DNA of 64,000 nt from an uncultured Dorea sp. (lineage in GTDB: Bacteria > Bacillota > Clostridia > Lachnospirales > Lachnospiraceae). The position numbers were made by a program, and so were the translations under genes. The notes below the pieces were generated by a model. That model ran no database searches. It was not told the DNA's origin and saw only the letters and a list, made by a program, of their open reading frames with translations. Below, in pieces: positions 8,341-17,087 of the stretch. Position 1 is the first letter of the stretch. Each line of letters starts with the position of its first letter. The stretch spans positions 248,248 to 312,247 of the forward strand of contig CAJTRM010000001.1 in the NCBI GenBank assembly GCA_910578865.1, given 5' to 3'.

Positions 8341-9396
8341 ATGTATCAGAAAAAAATTAAAGTTTTGGTTGTAGATGATTCTGCTTTATTCCGTCAGATG
8401 ATCATTCAGCACCTGTCTGCACAACCCAATATTGAGGTTGTGGGCTATGCGATCAATGCCTTTGACGCAAGACAGAAGATTCCGCGTCTGCGTCCGGACG
8501 TCATTACAATGGATGTGGAAATGCCCGGTATGAACGGAATCGAGTTCTTAAAACAACTCCTTCCTACCAATCCATTGCCCGTAATTCTTGTATCCTCATT
8601 AAATCTGAGTGTATTTGACGCACTGTCTGCCGGCGCCGTTGATTTTGTACGCAAGCCTGATATGAGCCAGAGCAATTCCAAAGAGCTGTTTTTCTCTGCC
8701 CTTGCTTCCAAAGTCAACACCGCATCTGTCGCTAAGGTACGTATCGGAAGACCTGCGCCTGCGGCGCCTGAGCAGCCTGCGGCCAGCAAGCCGATGCCGT
8801 TTCCGCCTCTTTCACGGAATGTACTGGATTCTACAATTATCGGAATCGGTGCATCCACCGGCGGTACCGAAGCAACTCTTGCCGTATTAAAGGAACTCCC
8901 TGCGGATATTCCGGGCATTGTTATCACCCAGCATATGCCGGAAGGGTTTACTACGATGTATGCACAGCGTCTGAACCGTCTCTGTGCTATGGAAGTAAGA
9001 GAAGCCAAAAACGGAGATGTTATACGTCCCGGCCTTGCGCTTCTCGCACCCGGCGGCCTTCAGATGGAAGTGGTCCGCTCTGCCTCCGGATATACCGTCC
9101 AGTGCAGGCAGGCCGAAAAGGTCAGCGGGCATGCTCCTTCTGTTGATGTCCTGTTTTCGTCAATCGCAAAAAATGTATCGATCCGCAAGGTCGGGATCAT
9201 CATGACCGGTATGGGAAGGGACGGCGCAGACGGACTTCTCAGAATGCGTCAGAAAGGTGCATTCACCATTGGCCAGGATAAGGAATCCTGCGTCGTATAT
9301 GGCATGCCGATGGTAGCTTACAATATAGGAGCCGTATGTACACAGGCTTCCTGCAATAATATCTCCTCCGTTTTGATGAATCATTTGAAAAAATAG
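8341..9396 (+). CDS. cheB: chemoreceptor methylesterase/deamidase CheB
   Basis: 351 residues. The receiver domain (1-125) has the acidic pair DD12-13, the phosphorylated Asp58 in ITMDVEMPGMNG and the distal Lys in VRKPD. A Pro/Ala-rich linker (APAAPEQPAASKPMP) leads to the methylesterase domain, with the catalytic Ser in GIGASTGGTEA, His in ITQHMPEGF and Asp in MTGMGRDGADG. It reverses CheR methylation when phosphorylated by CheA. The start follows AGGAAAGGATAATA. The stop overlaps the region of the next sigma-28 promoter. Confidence 0.97.
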   Translation: MYQKKIKVLVVDDSALFRQMIIQHLSAQPNIEVVGYAINAFDARQKIPRLRPDVITMDVEMPGMNGIEFLKQLLPTNPLPVILVSSLNLSVFDALSAGAVDFVRKPDMSQSNSKELFFSALASKVNTASVAKVRIGRPAPAAPEQPAASKPMPFPPLSRNVLDSTIIGIGASTGGTEATLAVLKELPADIPGIVITQHMPEGFTTMYAQRLNRLCAMEVREAKNGDVIRPGLALLAPGGLQMEVVRSASGYTVQCRQAEKVSGHAPSVDVLFSSIAKNVSIRKVGIIMTGMGRDGADGLLRMRQKGAFTIGQDKESCVVYGMPMVAYNIGAVCTQASCNNISSVLMNHLKK

Positions 9397-9399
9397 CGT

Positions 9400-9425
9400 T
9401 AACATTTCTGTTGTTGTGCCGATAA
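9400..9425 (+). promoter_or_regulatory. sigma-28 promoter of the flgM operon
   Basis: TAAC (9400-9403), a 15-base spacer and CCGATAA (9419-9425) match the motility sigma consensus. The site starts just after the cheB stop and would drive flgM through csrA. FlgM, the antagonist of this same sigma factor, would thus be made under its control, a known feedback design. Confidence 0.82.
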
Positions 9426-9495
9426 ATATAATATAAACATTAACTGTTTATTTTGGGGAACATACTAATACACGCTATATGAAAGGAAGCCCAGT

Positions 9496-9807
9496 ATGAA
9501 AATAACTACAAATAATGTACTAAAAAATTATACGGAACTGCGTCCTCTTACAAAAGAGAACCATGCATCCGGCGCCTCAGCAGACATTGGGCATAATTTT
9601 GATGCGGTTACGATACAGTCCGACCCAAGAAAACTTGAAGAGCATGCATTTGCAAAAGCTGTCCGTCAGGAAATCTCTTCTGATATTTCAAAAACGGCTA
9701 CAGATCAGCAGCTTCAGGAACTAAAGTCCCGAATCGCATCAAACACCTATCACATTGATCCGCATGCTATTGCAGCCAGAATGCTTTTGATCGGGGAGGG
9801 TGCATAG
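9496..9807 (+). CDS. flgM: anti-sigma-28 factor FlgM
   Basis: 103 residues. The N-terminal half is polar and probably unfolded; the C-terminal half (LEEHAFAKAVRQEISSDI, then LKSRIASNTYHIDPHAIAARML) is the conserved sigma-28-binding region, ending in the typical Y-x-D/H-P-x-x-[IV]A-x-x-ML motif. It holds the motility sigma inactive until the hook-basal body is complete and FlgM is secreted. First gene of the late operon; the start follows AAAGGAAG. Confidence 0.95.
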   Translation: MKITTNNVLKNYTELRPLTKENHASGASADIGHNFDAVTIQSDPRKLEEHAFAKAVRQEISSDISKTATDQQLQELKSRIASNTYHIDPHAIAARMLLIGEGA

Positions 9808-9809
9808 GG

Positions 9810-10277
9810 ATGAATGAATATTCATTTTTTATTGAGATCATAAAAGAATTTATCCAGCTTTTTGAAGCTCTCGTCTCTGTGGAGCAGACAAAGCTGGATG
9901 CTGCTGTAAATAATAAGGTGTCTTTTGTGGAAGAATGCATGAACAAAGAACAGGCCGCCGTGCTCAAGTTGAAAGGGCTGGAACAGAAGCGAGAGGCCGC
10001 ACAGAAAGAGCTTGGGCTGGAAGGGCTTACCTTTCGTCAGATTCTTGAGAATGTTCCGGAAAATGTACGGTCTGAACTGAGCCCTCTCTTTGACCGGCTC
10101 TCTGAATTGGTGCAAAATTTTCAATCCGTCAGTGACAGCGCAAAGGACATCATTGAGCTGAATCTGCACATGATCCAGTCAGCAATTGTCTCTAAAGAGG
10201 CTGTGCCGCCTGCTTCTTCTGAAAGCAAAAATAATAATAAAAACGGCCCTGCACATTTTACCAGTCGTTCAGTTTAA
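9810..10277 (+). CDS. flgN: flagellar export chaperone FlgN-like protein
   Basis: 155 residues, mostly long helices: IKEFIQLFEALVSVEQTKLDA, then a coiled-coil stretch KLKGLEQKREAAQKELGL and a C-terminal helix. This is the FlgN fold, the cytoplasmic chaperone of the hook-filament junction proteins FlgK and FlgL. Position between flgM and flgK supports the call, equivalent to yvyG of B. subtilis. It starts two bases after the flgM stop with GGGAGG upstream. Confidence 0.9.
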   Translation: MNEYSFFIEIIKEFIQLFEALVSVEQTKLDAAVNNKVSFVEECMNKEQAAVLKLKGLEQKREAAQKELGLEGLTFRQILENVPENVRSELSPLFDRLSELVQNFQSVSDSAKDIIELNLHMIQSAIVSKEAVPPASSESKNNNKNGPAHFTSRSV

Positions 10278-10298
10278 TTGATTTAGGAGGAATATATT

Positions 10299-11882
10299 AT
10301 GATACGTTCTACATTTGGCGGATTCACTACTGCACAGCTTGCCATGGCTGCCAGCCAGCGTGCTTTGGATGTGACCGGACAGAATATTGCTAATATTAAC
10401 ACAGAGGGTTATACAAGACAGCGTCTTGATATTGCCAGTCTGAACACCCGAAGCGGAAATGTATATAATGGCATGAAAGATATTCATGTAGGTTATGGTG
10501 TTGAGATGACAGGGGTTTCACAGCTTCGTGATCCGTTCCTTGATGCACAGTACCGTTCCCAGATCTCAAAATTGGGAACAACAGACGGCCAGGCTGCCGG
10601 ACTTGAAAAGCTGGCTGATATTTTTGACGAGACTACAACAGAGGGTGTCCGCAATGCCCTGGTCCAGATTACAAGTGCTATTGATACCTACAACAATATG
10701 CAGGTCGGAAATCAGGAATTTGATACTATGGTCCGCGCCAACATGCAGATTCTTCTGAACCTGTTCCATGAAAATGCTACAAGGCTTCAAGACATCCGTG
10801 ATGATGTAGGGCAGGGGTTCGAGACAACCGACGTAGCAGACCTTAATAAAATTCTGGAAAATATCTCCAACCTGAATACAAGCATTAAAAACAGTCAGGT
10901 TGTAGGCAATCCTGCACTGGAGCTGCAGGATGAGCGCAATAAGCTTGTGGATGAGCTCGCAAGCTATCTGCCGATTGAAGTCAAATACTGGGATAAAGAA
11001 GTTGGTCCCGGCGTTTCCGTTGAAGTTATGGATGTATACTTTGTAGATACAAACGGCCAGAAACATTCCCTTGTTTCTGATGCTTTACACGGATATTTCA
11101 ACGCAGATGTCGGTGCCGACAGCGCTAAGCTGACCTTATACGATGCAAAAGGCAATCTTGGTTTTAACGTTACCAACATTCTCGGAAACGGTACCCTGAA
11201 AGGTACGCTGGATTTCATAAATAAACAGGGAGATTTCGACGGCAGCGACTTTAAAGGTATTGGCTATTATGAAAAATCACTGGATACTCTGGTAGATAAA
11301 TTTGCCAAAGTGTTCAATGAACTTAACAAGAAACCTCTGCTGAATGCTGACGGGACCGTACAGCGTGATCCGGCTACCAATGATATTCTTTTTGAAGATG
11401 CGCCTTTATTTGAGACGACAGACGGCAGTACCACCTTTACTGCGTCAAACATCAGGATTTCTGCCGACTGGATCAATGGAAATTACGGACTGACAACCTC
11501 CATTACTCCGGGAGCAGACGGCAAGATTCCTTCCGGCGGAAATGATAATCTGCTGAGGATGATAGATGCTTTAAAGGCTGATCAGTCATTTGAATATAAT
11601 GGCCTGCAGTTCTTTAAAGGCAGTTTTTACAGTTGTTTTGCCAATATTGAAAGCACGCTCGGTGTAGATACAAAATCTGCCCAGACGACTCTCACAAATC
11701 AGATATCTGTATTAAATCAGACTTCCAACTCAAGAGATGCCGTATCCGGAGTACAGCTGGATGAAGAAGGTATGAATCTGATGCATTATAATCAGTCTTA
11801 TACCGCAGCTGCAAGACTTATGACAACTCTGGATGAAGCACTTGATACTCTGATCAACAGAACCGGCGTAGTCGGACGATAA
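10299..11882 (+). CDS. flgK: hook-filament junction protein FlgK (HAP1)
   Basis: 527 residues. The N terminus (STFGGFTTAQLAMAASQRAL, then VTGQNIANINTEGYTRQR) carries the axial-protein rod/hook signature. The C terminus (SGVQLDEEGMNLMHYNQSYTAAARLM) is the matching heptad helix ending in TLINRTGVVGR. Length is normal for FlgK. It is exported and joins hook to filament. The start follows AGGAGGAATATATT, 21 bases after flgN. Confidence 0.96.
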   Translation: MIRSTFGGFTTAQLAMAASQRALDVTGQNIANINTEGYTRQRLDIASLNTRSGNVYNGMKDIHVGYGVEMTGVSQLRDPFLDAQYRSQISKLGTTDGQAAGLEKLADIFDETTTEGVRNALVQITSAIDTYNNMQVGNQEFDTMVRANMQILLNLFHENATRLQDIRDDVGQGFETTDVADLNKILENISNLNTSIKNSQVVGNPALELQDERNKLVDELASYLPIEVKYWDKEVGPGVSVEVMDVYFVDTNGQKHSLVSDALHGYFNADVGADSAKLTLYDAKGNLGFNVTNILGNGTLKGTLDFINKQGDFDGSDFKGIGYYEKSLDTLVDKFAKVFNELNKKPLLNADGTVQRDPATNDILFEDAPLFETTDGSTTFTASNIRISADWINGNYGLTTSITPGADGKIPSGGNDNLLRMIDALKADQSFEYNGLQFFKGSFYSCFANIESTLGVDTKSAQTTLTNQISVLNQTSNSRDAVSGVQLDEEGMNLMHYNQSYTAAARLMTTLDEALDTLINRTGVVGR

Positions 11883-11898
11883 GAGGAGGTAATATAAC

Positions 11899-12918
11899 AT
11901 GAGAATCACAACAAATGCAATTTTAAGAAATTATAAATCTAATCTTGCCACTTCTTTATCCAACCTGGATCTGGCAAGAACCAAGGTTATGACCGGCCGT
12001 AATTTTAACAGTACGGCCGAAGATCCGGCCAGCGCTCTCCGTGCCGCAACATTAGAGAGAAAGTACATGCGTAACAAAGACTACCTGAATACGGTTAAGG
12101 ATGCACAGTCTTTTCAGGATGCACAGGAAGATGCTTCTATGCAGATCAGTGATATTGCACTGACCCTCACAAAACGTTACGGCCTTGAAGCCTTAAACGG
12201 CACAAACAAATCTTCTGAGACAAGACAGACTTACGCCGATGCATGGCGCGGAGCCCAGAAAAGCATGCTTCTGAGTCTGAATGCCACATATGAAGATAAT
12301 TATGTATTTGCGGGCAGCGACAGCAAAGAACCTCCTTTCTCTATGGGAAAAAATGCTGCAGGCGAAGAGACACTGTTTTTCAGAGGTATTGATGTAAATT
12401 CTACAGATCCTGATGATATTGCTAAATTAGAGGGATTTTCCAAGGAAACTGTATATGTGGATCTTGGATTCGGCCTTTCCATTGACGGCAATGGTACTGT
12501 GGAACCTTCCAGTGCTTTTAATACCAGTCTTCCCGGAATTAATGTCATAGGATATGGCCAGGATCAAAACGGCACAGCCAAGAATATGGTTGTTCTTGCC
12601 GGACAGATTGCTGATGCACTGGAGGCTGAACCATTTGATGAAGCAGAGTACACGAAACTTTTGAATGCTTTTGAGGGCGGACGTAATAAGGTTCTGGAAC
12701 AGGTGACTGTACTCGGAACACAGACCGAGTTCCTTACCGCTACCAAGGAGCGTCTGGAATCAACAGACATTCGTCTGTCTACACAGATTGACAACATTGT
12801 GAATGTCGACATGGCCGGTGCGATTACCGATTTCTCATGGGCTCAATATGCATATAACGCCGCATTAAAAGTCGGTACTAATATTTTATCACCATCATTT
12901 ATAGACTTTATGAATTAA
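11899..12918 (+). CDS. flgL: hook-filament junction protein FlgL (HAP3)
   Basis: 339 residues. The N-terminal flagellin-like helix is RITTNAILRNYKSNLATSLS, then TGRNFNSTAEDPASALRAATLERKY; the C-terminal helix is IDNIVNVDMAGAITDFSWAQY. This pattern of flagellin N and C domains is that of FlgL. It forms the second junction ring below the filament. The start follows AGAGGAGGTAATATAAC, 16 bases after flgK. Confidence 0.96.
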   Translation: MRITTNAILRNYKSNLATSLSNLDLARTKVMTGRNFNSTAEDPASALRAATLERKYMRNKDYLNTVKDAQSFQDAQEDASMQISDIALTLTKRYGLEALNGTNKSSETRQTYADAWRGAQKSMLLSLNATYEDNYVFAGSDSKEPPFSMGKNAAGEETLFFRGIDVNSTDPDDIAKLEGFSKETVYVDLGFGLSIDGNGTVEPSSAFNTSLPGINVIGYGQDQNGTAKNMVVLAGQIADALEAEPFDEAEYTKLLNAFEGGRNKVLEQVTVLGTQTEFLTATKERLESTDIRLSTQIDNIVNVDMAGAITDFSWAQYAYNAALKVGTNILSPSFIDFMN

Positions 12919-12957
12919 ATGCGTTGACCATACTATTTTATAAAGGAGGGAAATTAT

Positions 12958-13563
12958 ATGGAACAGCTCATTAAAATAACTACTGTCCCCATTCAGTACA
13001 CCATAAAAGTTAATAGAGCCAGACTGGAGCATCACAGTTCCAAAGCTGAACTGGAGATCAGCAGAAACAAGGGAGGGCTTTCTATAAAAAGCCGTCCTGT
13101 AAAATTGAACCTGGATTCATTTGAAGCCAGAAATTCTGTTGTGCCTACAACAGTAAGAAGCGTGAAGCAGACAGCACAGAAGGGAAAAGAAGCTGCTTAT
13201 AGTGCAACGGCACAGTTTGCCCAGGAAGGCCATCTTATGGTAAACGCTAAAATAGGTGACGATGTCCTGTCAAATATCTTTGCACAGAGGAGCGCTGCGC
13301 CTACCGGGGATTTTGAATTGGGATTTATTCCGAACGAACCTGTAAACATTGATTATCAGGCGCCGGATCTTACCATCAATTATGAGATGGATAAACTTAA
13401 TTTTGATTTGAAAATCGCAAATGGAAATTTTGAATTTATCCCGGGCAATATTGAAATGTCCATTACTCAGCACCCTGATATTATGATTGAATATATCGGC
13501 GGCCCGATCTATGTTCCGCCCAGTGCTGATCCAAATTACGAGCCAATAGATGTAAGGGTTTAA
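12958..13563 (+). CDS. DUF6470 (YviE-like) protein of the flagellar operon
   Basis: 201 residues, beta-rich and without a signal peptide: VPIQYTIKVNRARLEHHSSKA near the N terminus, repeated short strands, and a C-terminal segment with VNIDYQAPDLTINYEMDKLNF. The order flgL, this gene, fliW, csrA is the same as flgL-yviE-fliW-csrA in B. subtilis, which supports the family call. Its function is not established. The start follows AAAGGAGGGAAATTAT. The stop codon lies inside a terminator-like hairpin. Confidence 0.85.
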   Translation: MEQLIKITTVPIQYTIKVNRARLEHHSSKAELEISRNKGGLSIKSRPVKLNLDSFEARNSVVPTTVRSVKQTAQKGKEAAYSATAQFAQEGHLMVNAKIGDDVLSNIFAQRSAAPTGDFELGFIPNEPVNIDYQAPDLTINYEMDKLNFDLKIANGNFEFIPGNIEMSITQHPDIMIEYIGGPIYVPPSADPNYEPIDVRV

Positions 13564-13580
13564 AAAAACCCTTACTTTTA
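13552..13580 (+). terminator. terminator-like hairpin upstream of fliW
   Basis: A 10-bp stem GTAAGGGTTT/AAACCCTTAC (13552-13561 and 13566-13575) with an AAAA loop is followed by TTTTA. It spans the stop codon of the DUF6470 gene, so a ribosome finishing that gene would cover the left arm. It is likely to lower fliW-csrA transcript relative to flgK-flgL. Confidence 0.65.
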
Positions 13581-13602
13581 TTATACAAGGAGGTATCATA
13601 CA

Positions 13603-14049
13603 TTGAATATAAATGCAAAATATTTTGGTCCTGTAGACTATGAGGAAGATGAGATCATCCACATCCCCGGCGGGTTAATCGGATTTGACAGTTATACCAA
13701 ATATCTTCCTCTGCCGTTCCATGAGGAGGATGATTCCCTTATTTCTCTCCAGAGCCTGGATGAGGGCGATCTTTCCTTTATCCTTATGAACCCGTTCGGG
13801 ATCTGTCCGGATTATGCTCCGCAGCTTTCCGATCAGGATATGAAGGATCTTGAGGCCGGCTCTGAGGAAGATCTTGTCTACTATGTAATCAGTGTCATCC
13901 GGGATACGATTGCCGACTCGACAGTCAATCTGAAGGCTCCTCTTGTCATCAATGCAATAAACCGGCATGCGAAACAGGTAATCCTGGATCAGCCGGAATA
14001 CACATTCCGGCATACTCTGGGCAAATTAGAAACAAAGAAGGAGGACTAG
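13603..14049 (+). CDS. fliW: flagellar assembly factor FliW (TTG start)
   Basis: 148 residues: MNINAKYFGPVDYEEDEII, PGGLIGFDSYTKYLPLPF and FILMNPFGICPDYAPQL are the FliW core. FliW binds flagellin in the cytoplasm; when flagellin is secreted, free FliW binds CsrA and lifts its repression of flagellin translation (known in B. subtilis). The start is TTG: a perfect AAGGAGG at 13587-13593 lies nine bases before it, and no in-frame ATG is near (the ATG at 13613 is in another frame). csrA follows after four bases, as usual. Confidence 0.95.
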   Translation: MNINAKYFGPVDYEEDEIIHIPGGLIGFDSYTKYLPLPFHEEDDSLISLQSLDEGDLSFILMNPFGICPDYAPQLSDQDMKDLEAGSEEDLVYYVISVIRDTIADSTVNLKAPLVINAINRHAKQVILDQPEYTFRHTLGKLETKKED

Positions 14050-14053
14050 CATT

Positions 14054-14278
14054 ATGCTCATACTTCAGCGCCGGAAGGGTCAGTCCCTTTCTATAAACGA
14101 TAATATTACTCTGACAGTCGTAGATACAGGTTCTGACTGGGTAAAGCTTGCAATTGATGCGCCAAAAGAAGTTCCGATTCTGCGTTCTGAATTAAAGGAA
14201 GCCGCCGCGGAAAACCAGCAGGCCTCCCAAACTGTTCCGACACATGTACTGGATGACCTTATAAAGCACAAACCATAG
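14054..14278 (+). CDS. csrA: carbon storage regulator CsrA, flagellin translation repressor
   Basis: 74 residues. MLILQRRKGQSLSI is the family N-terminal strand and EVPILRSEL holds the RNA-binding Arg44. A Gln/Ala-rich tail follows (ENQQASQT). The protein is a dimer that binds GGA-containing hairpins and blocks ribosome binding. The likely target in this window is the flagellin leader (707-727 and its Shine-Dalgarno). Last gene of the operon, closed by a strong terminator. Confidence 0.96.
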   Translation: MLILQRRKGQSLSINDNITLTVVDTGSDWVKLAIDAPKEVPILRSELKEAAAENQQASQTVPTHVLDDLIKHKP

Positions 14279-14299
14279 TCCCTGTACCTGAATACATCA

Positions 14300-14341
14300 A
14301 GAGCCCCGGGTGTAAATATTCTAATTTACATCCGGGGCTCT
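14300..14341. terminator. bidirectional terminator between csrA and purC
   Basis: An 18-bp stem with a single G-T mismatch pair (14300-14317 and 14324-14341), six-base loop and GC-rich base AGAGCCCCGG/CCGGGGCTCT. It lies between convergent csrA and purC and can end both transcripts. Confidence 0.88.
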
Positions 14342-14352
14342 CTGCTTACTCT

Positions 14353-15225
14353 TTATTCTAATGCCTCTCCGGTCAGCATCTCATAACCCTGCAGATACTT
14401 TCCGATCGTTTTTTCCACGATCTCCTCCGGAAGTGTCCAGTCATTGTCCGGATTCTCCTTCAGCCAGTCACGGGCAAACTGTTTGTCAAAGGATGGCTGT
14501 CCATGTCCTGCCTCATACCCTTCCACCGGCCAGAAGCGGGAGCTGTCAGGTGTGAGCATCTCATCTCCGATCACAATATTGCCTTCTTCATCCAGACCAA
14601 ACTCAAACTTAGTGTCTGCAATGATGATTCCCTTAGCAAGAGCATATTCCGCACACTTCTTATATAACGCAATGGTATAATCACGAAGCTTCTCTGCATA
14701 TTCCCTTCCTTTTCCCGGGAAATGCTTTTCCAGATGGTCGATACTCTGCTCAAAAGAAATATTTTCATCATGATCTCCGATCTCCGCCTTTGTAGACGGC
14801 GTGTAGATAGGCTCAGGCAGCTTATCAGATTCCTTTAACCCCTCCGGAAGTTCAATTCCGCACACCTTTCCGGTCTTCTGGTAGCTCGCCCATCCGCTTC
14901 CTGTGATGTAGCCGCGCACAATACACTCAACCGGCAGCATCTGGAGCTTACGGCACATCATGCTGTTGCCGTCAAACTTCTCCTGCTGAAAGTATTCCGG
15001 CATATCTTTTACATCTACAGATATCATATGGTTTGGCAGAATATCCTTCGTCATATCAAACCAGAATCTGGACATCTGCGTAAGAACAGTACCCTTTTTC
15101 GTAATCTCATTTTTCAGAATTACATCAAAGCAGCTGATGCGGTCTGTCGCTACCATAATCAGGCTGTCGCCGTTATCATAAATCTCACGTACTTTACCTT
15201 CCTTGATTGGTCTCATCTCATTCAT
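14353..15225 (-). CDS. purC: phosphoribosylaminoimidazole-succinocarboxamide synthase (SAICAR synthetase)
   Basis: 290 residues. It joins CAIR and aspartate with ATP in purine synthesis. Visible signatures: KEGKVREIYD near the N terminus, VECIVRGYITGSGWASYQKTG, and the family signatures ADTKFEFGL and DEMLTPDSSRFW. Length fits the long (SAICAR, yeast-like) form. It stands alone, without other pur genes nearby. ATG is preceded by CGAGGTGTGAAGG. Confidence 0.97.
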   Translation of the reverse strand: MNEMRPIKEGKVREIYDNGDSLIMVATDRISCFDVILKNEITKKGTVLTQMSRFWFDMTKDILPNHMISVDVKDMPEYFQQEKFDGNSMMCRKLQMLPVECIVRGYITGSGWASYQKTGKVCGIELPEGLKESDKLPEPIYTPSTKAEIGDHDENISFEQSIDHLEKHFPGKGREYAEKLRDYTIALYKKCAEYALAKGIIIADTKFEFGLDEEGNIVIGDEMLTPDSSRFWPVEGYEAGHGQPSFDKQFARDWLKENPDNDWTLPEEIVEKTIGKYLQGYEMLTGEALE

Positions 15226-15307
15226 CCTTCACACCTCGTATAATATTCATTAAAAACATATTAAACGTAACATTTTTCGTGCCGGATTGCAAGTGGAAGT
15301 TTGCGTT

Positions 15308-16114
15308 TTATTTCGTGAGCATCATGCGGTCATTGGCAAATTCGTTCCCGCTTGCCTCTTCAAATTTCTTTAAAAGGTCTGCCACCTTCAGACTTTCTTT
15401 TTCTTCCTGGCCCGCATCGTAAATAATCTTACCTTCGTGCATCATAATCAGACGGTTGCCGTGTGTCAGCGCATCTTTCATATTATGAGTTACCATCATT
15501 GCAGTCAGATGATGCTCTTTAATAATCTTATCAGACAATGCAAGTACCGTTGCCGCCGTCCTGGGGTCAAGGGCTGCCGTGTGTTCATCCAGCAAAAGGA
15601 GTCGGGGCTCCCTGAGGGCTGCCATGAGCAGCGTAATTGCCTGACGCTGTCCGCCGGACAACAGGCCTACCTTACTGCTAAGCCTTTCCTCCAGACCCAG
15701 CTCCAGCTCCTGCAGCTGTTTTTTAAATAATTCACGCTCTTTTTTCGTGATCCCCCAGCCAAGTCCCCGCCTTTGTCCTCGTCTTGCGGCAATTGCCATA
15801 TTATCTTCGATGGACATAGTTGCTGCCGTTCCGGTCATCGGATCCTGAAATACACGTCCAAGGCAGGATGCCCTTTTGTGTTCAGGCAGATCTGTAATAT
15901 CTTTCCCGTCCACGATAATGCTGCCCTGGTCTACCGGCCAGACGCCTGCGACTGCATTCAGCATCGTCGATTTGCCTGCACCGTTGCCGCCGATGATCGT
16001 GACAAAATCTCCCTCCTTCAGCTTAAGATTCACACCGTTCAGCGCTGCCTTCTCATTGATCGTCCCTTTATTAAATGTTTTATGGAGATTATTTATCTCT
16101 AACATATGTTCCAT
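15308..16114 (-). CDS. ABC transporter ATP-binding protein (TrpZ-like)
   Basis: 268 residues with Walker A GGNGAGKST, signature LSGGQRQAI, Walker B LLLLDEHTAALDP and the H-loop in MVTHNMKD. It supplies ATP hydrolysis for the importer formed with the permease and lipoprotein encoded just upstream; the three-base gap shows co-translation with the permease. The set corresponds to the ABC_sub_bind/TrpXYZ type; tryptophan is one documented substrate in streptococci, but the ligand here is not shown. Confidence 0.9.
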   Translation of the reverse strand: MEHMLEINNLHKTFNKGTINEKAALNGVNLKLKEGDFVTIIGGNGAGKSTMLNAVAGVWPVDQGSIIVDGKDITDLPEHKRASCLGRVFQDPMTGTAATMSIEDNMAIAARRGQRRGLGWGITKKERELFKKQLQELELGLEERLSSKVGLLSGGQRQAITLLMAALREPRLLLLDEHTAALDPRTAATVLALSDKIIKEHHLTAMMVTHNMKDALTHGNRLIMMHEGKIIYDAGQEEKESLKVADLLKKFEEASGNEFANDRMMLTK

Positions 16115-16117
16115 AAC

Positions 16118-17056
16118 TCAGCTCCTCCTCCGCTTTACAGAATACTTATCCTTCAGATACGGTATAGCCAGGAAAATTGTTACAACGATCGCAGAAAATA
16201 ATTTCATATAATCCGAAGGCATCTTCAGCCAAAGTACAAGCGTATATGCAATATAGTAAAGAATCGCCCCGATAAATACAGTTGAGAGAGTATACGCGAA
16301 AGCAATCTTCCGTCCTGCACACAATCTTGTAAAAAGCACCTCACTGATGATCACCGCTGCCAGGCCGATTACGATTGCCCCGCGCCCGGAATTGACGTCC
16401 GCCGAGCCCTGATACTGTGCATATATCCCGCCGCTGAGTCCGACCAGTCCGTTTGAGATCATAAGGGCGATTACTTTCGTAATATTCGTATTAATGCCCT
16501 GTGCACGAGCCATCTGTTCGTTGCACCCGGTAGCACGGATCGCAGAACCGATCTCCGTGCCGAACATCCAGTAAACAATTGCCACCAGTGCAAGGCAGAT
16601 CAGAACCAGTCTGATAAAGAACCAATGACTGTCATTTGCAGACACGAACCGCAGAGACGCTACCAGTCCTTTCTGTCCGATACCGATGCTCTGATTGGCC
16701 TTGCCCATGATTCTTAAATTCACCGAATATAGTGATATCTGTGTCAGAATACTTGCCAGTATTCCCGGAATTCCCAGGGTTGTATGAAGAACACCTGTAA
16801 CCAGTCCTGCCAGCATTCCTGCCAGCGCTGCGAATATAAGTGATATTGCAGGATGCATACCGCCCTGTATCAGCATAACTGCCACAGCTCCCCCGGTCGC
16901 CAGGGTTCCATCCACCGTCAGATCCGGAAAATCCAGAATGCGGTAAGTCAGATATACGCCTAATGCCATAATCCCCCAGATCAGACCCTGAGCCACATTA
17001 CCTGGCAGGGCGCGTACCAGCGCCATCGGGTCCAATGCCGCAAAATAAGTCATCAT
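16118..17056 (-). CDS. ABC transporter permease (TrpY-like, BPD_transp_2 family)
   Basis: 312 residues with eight or so hydrophobic segments (GLIWGIMALGVYLTYRIL, AVAVMLIQGG, LIFAALAGMLAGLVTGVLH and others). LDFPDLTVDG and RATGCNEQMARAQGIN are typical of the branched-chain-amino-acid-like permeases that accompany ABC_sub_bind lipoproteins. It is probably a homodimer in the membrane. It ends in Arg-rich KRRRS and is followed at once by the ATPase gene. Confidence 0.9.
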   Translation of the reverse strand: MMTYFAALDPMALVRALPGNVAQGLIWGIMALGVYLTYRILDFPDLTVDGTLATGGAVAVMLIQGGMHPAISLIFAALAGMLAGLVTGVLHTTLGIPGILASILTQISLYSVNLRIMGKANQSIGIGQKGLVASLRFVSANDSHWFFIRLVLICLALVAIVYWMFGTEIGSAIRATGCNEQMARAQGINTNITKVIALMISNGLVGLSGGIYAQYQGSADVNSGRGAIVIGLAAVIISEVLFTRLCAGRKIAFAYTLSTVFIGAILYYIAYTLVLWLKMPSDYMKLFSAIVVTIFLAIPYLKDKYSVKRRRS

Positions 17057-17087
17057 TTCTCTATTTCCTTTCTACTGAACTTCTCTC

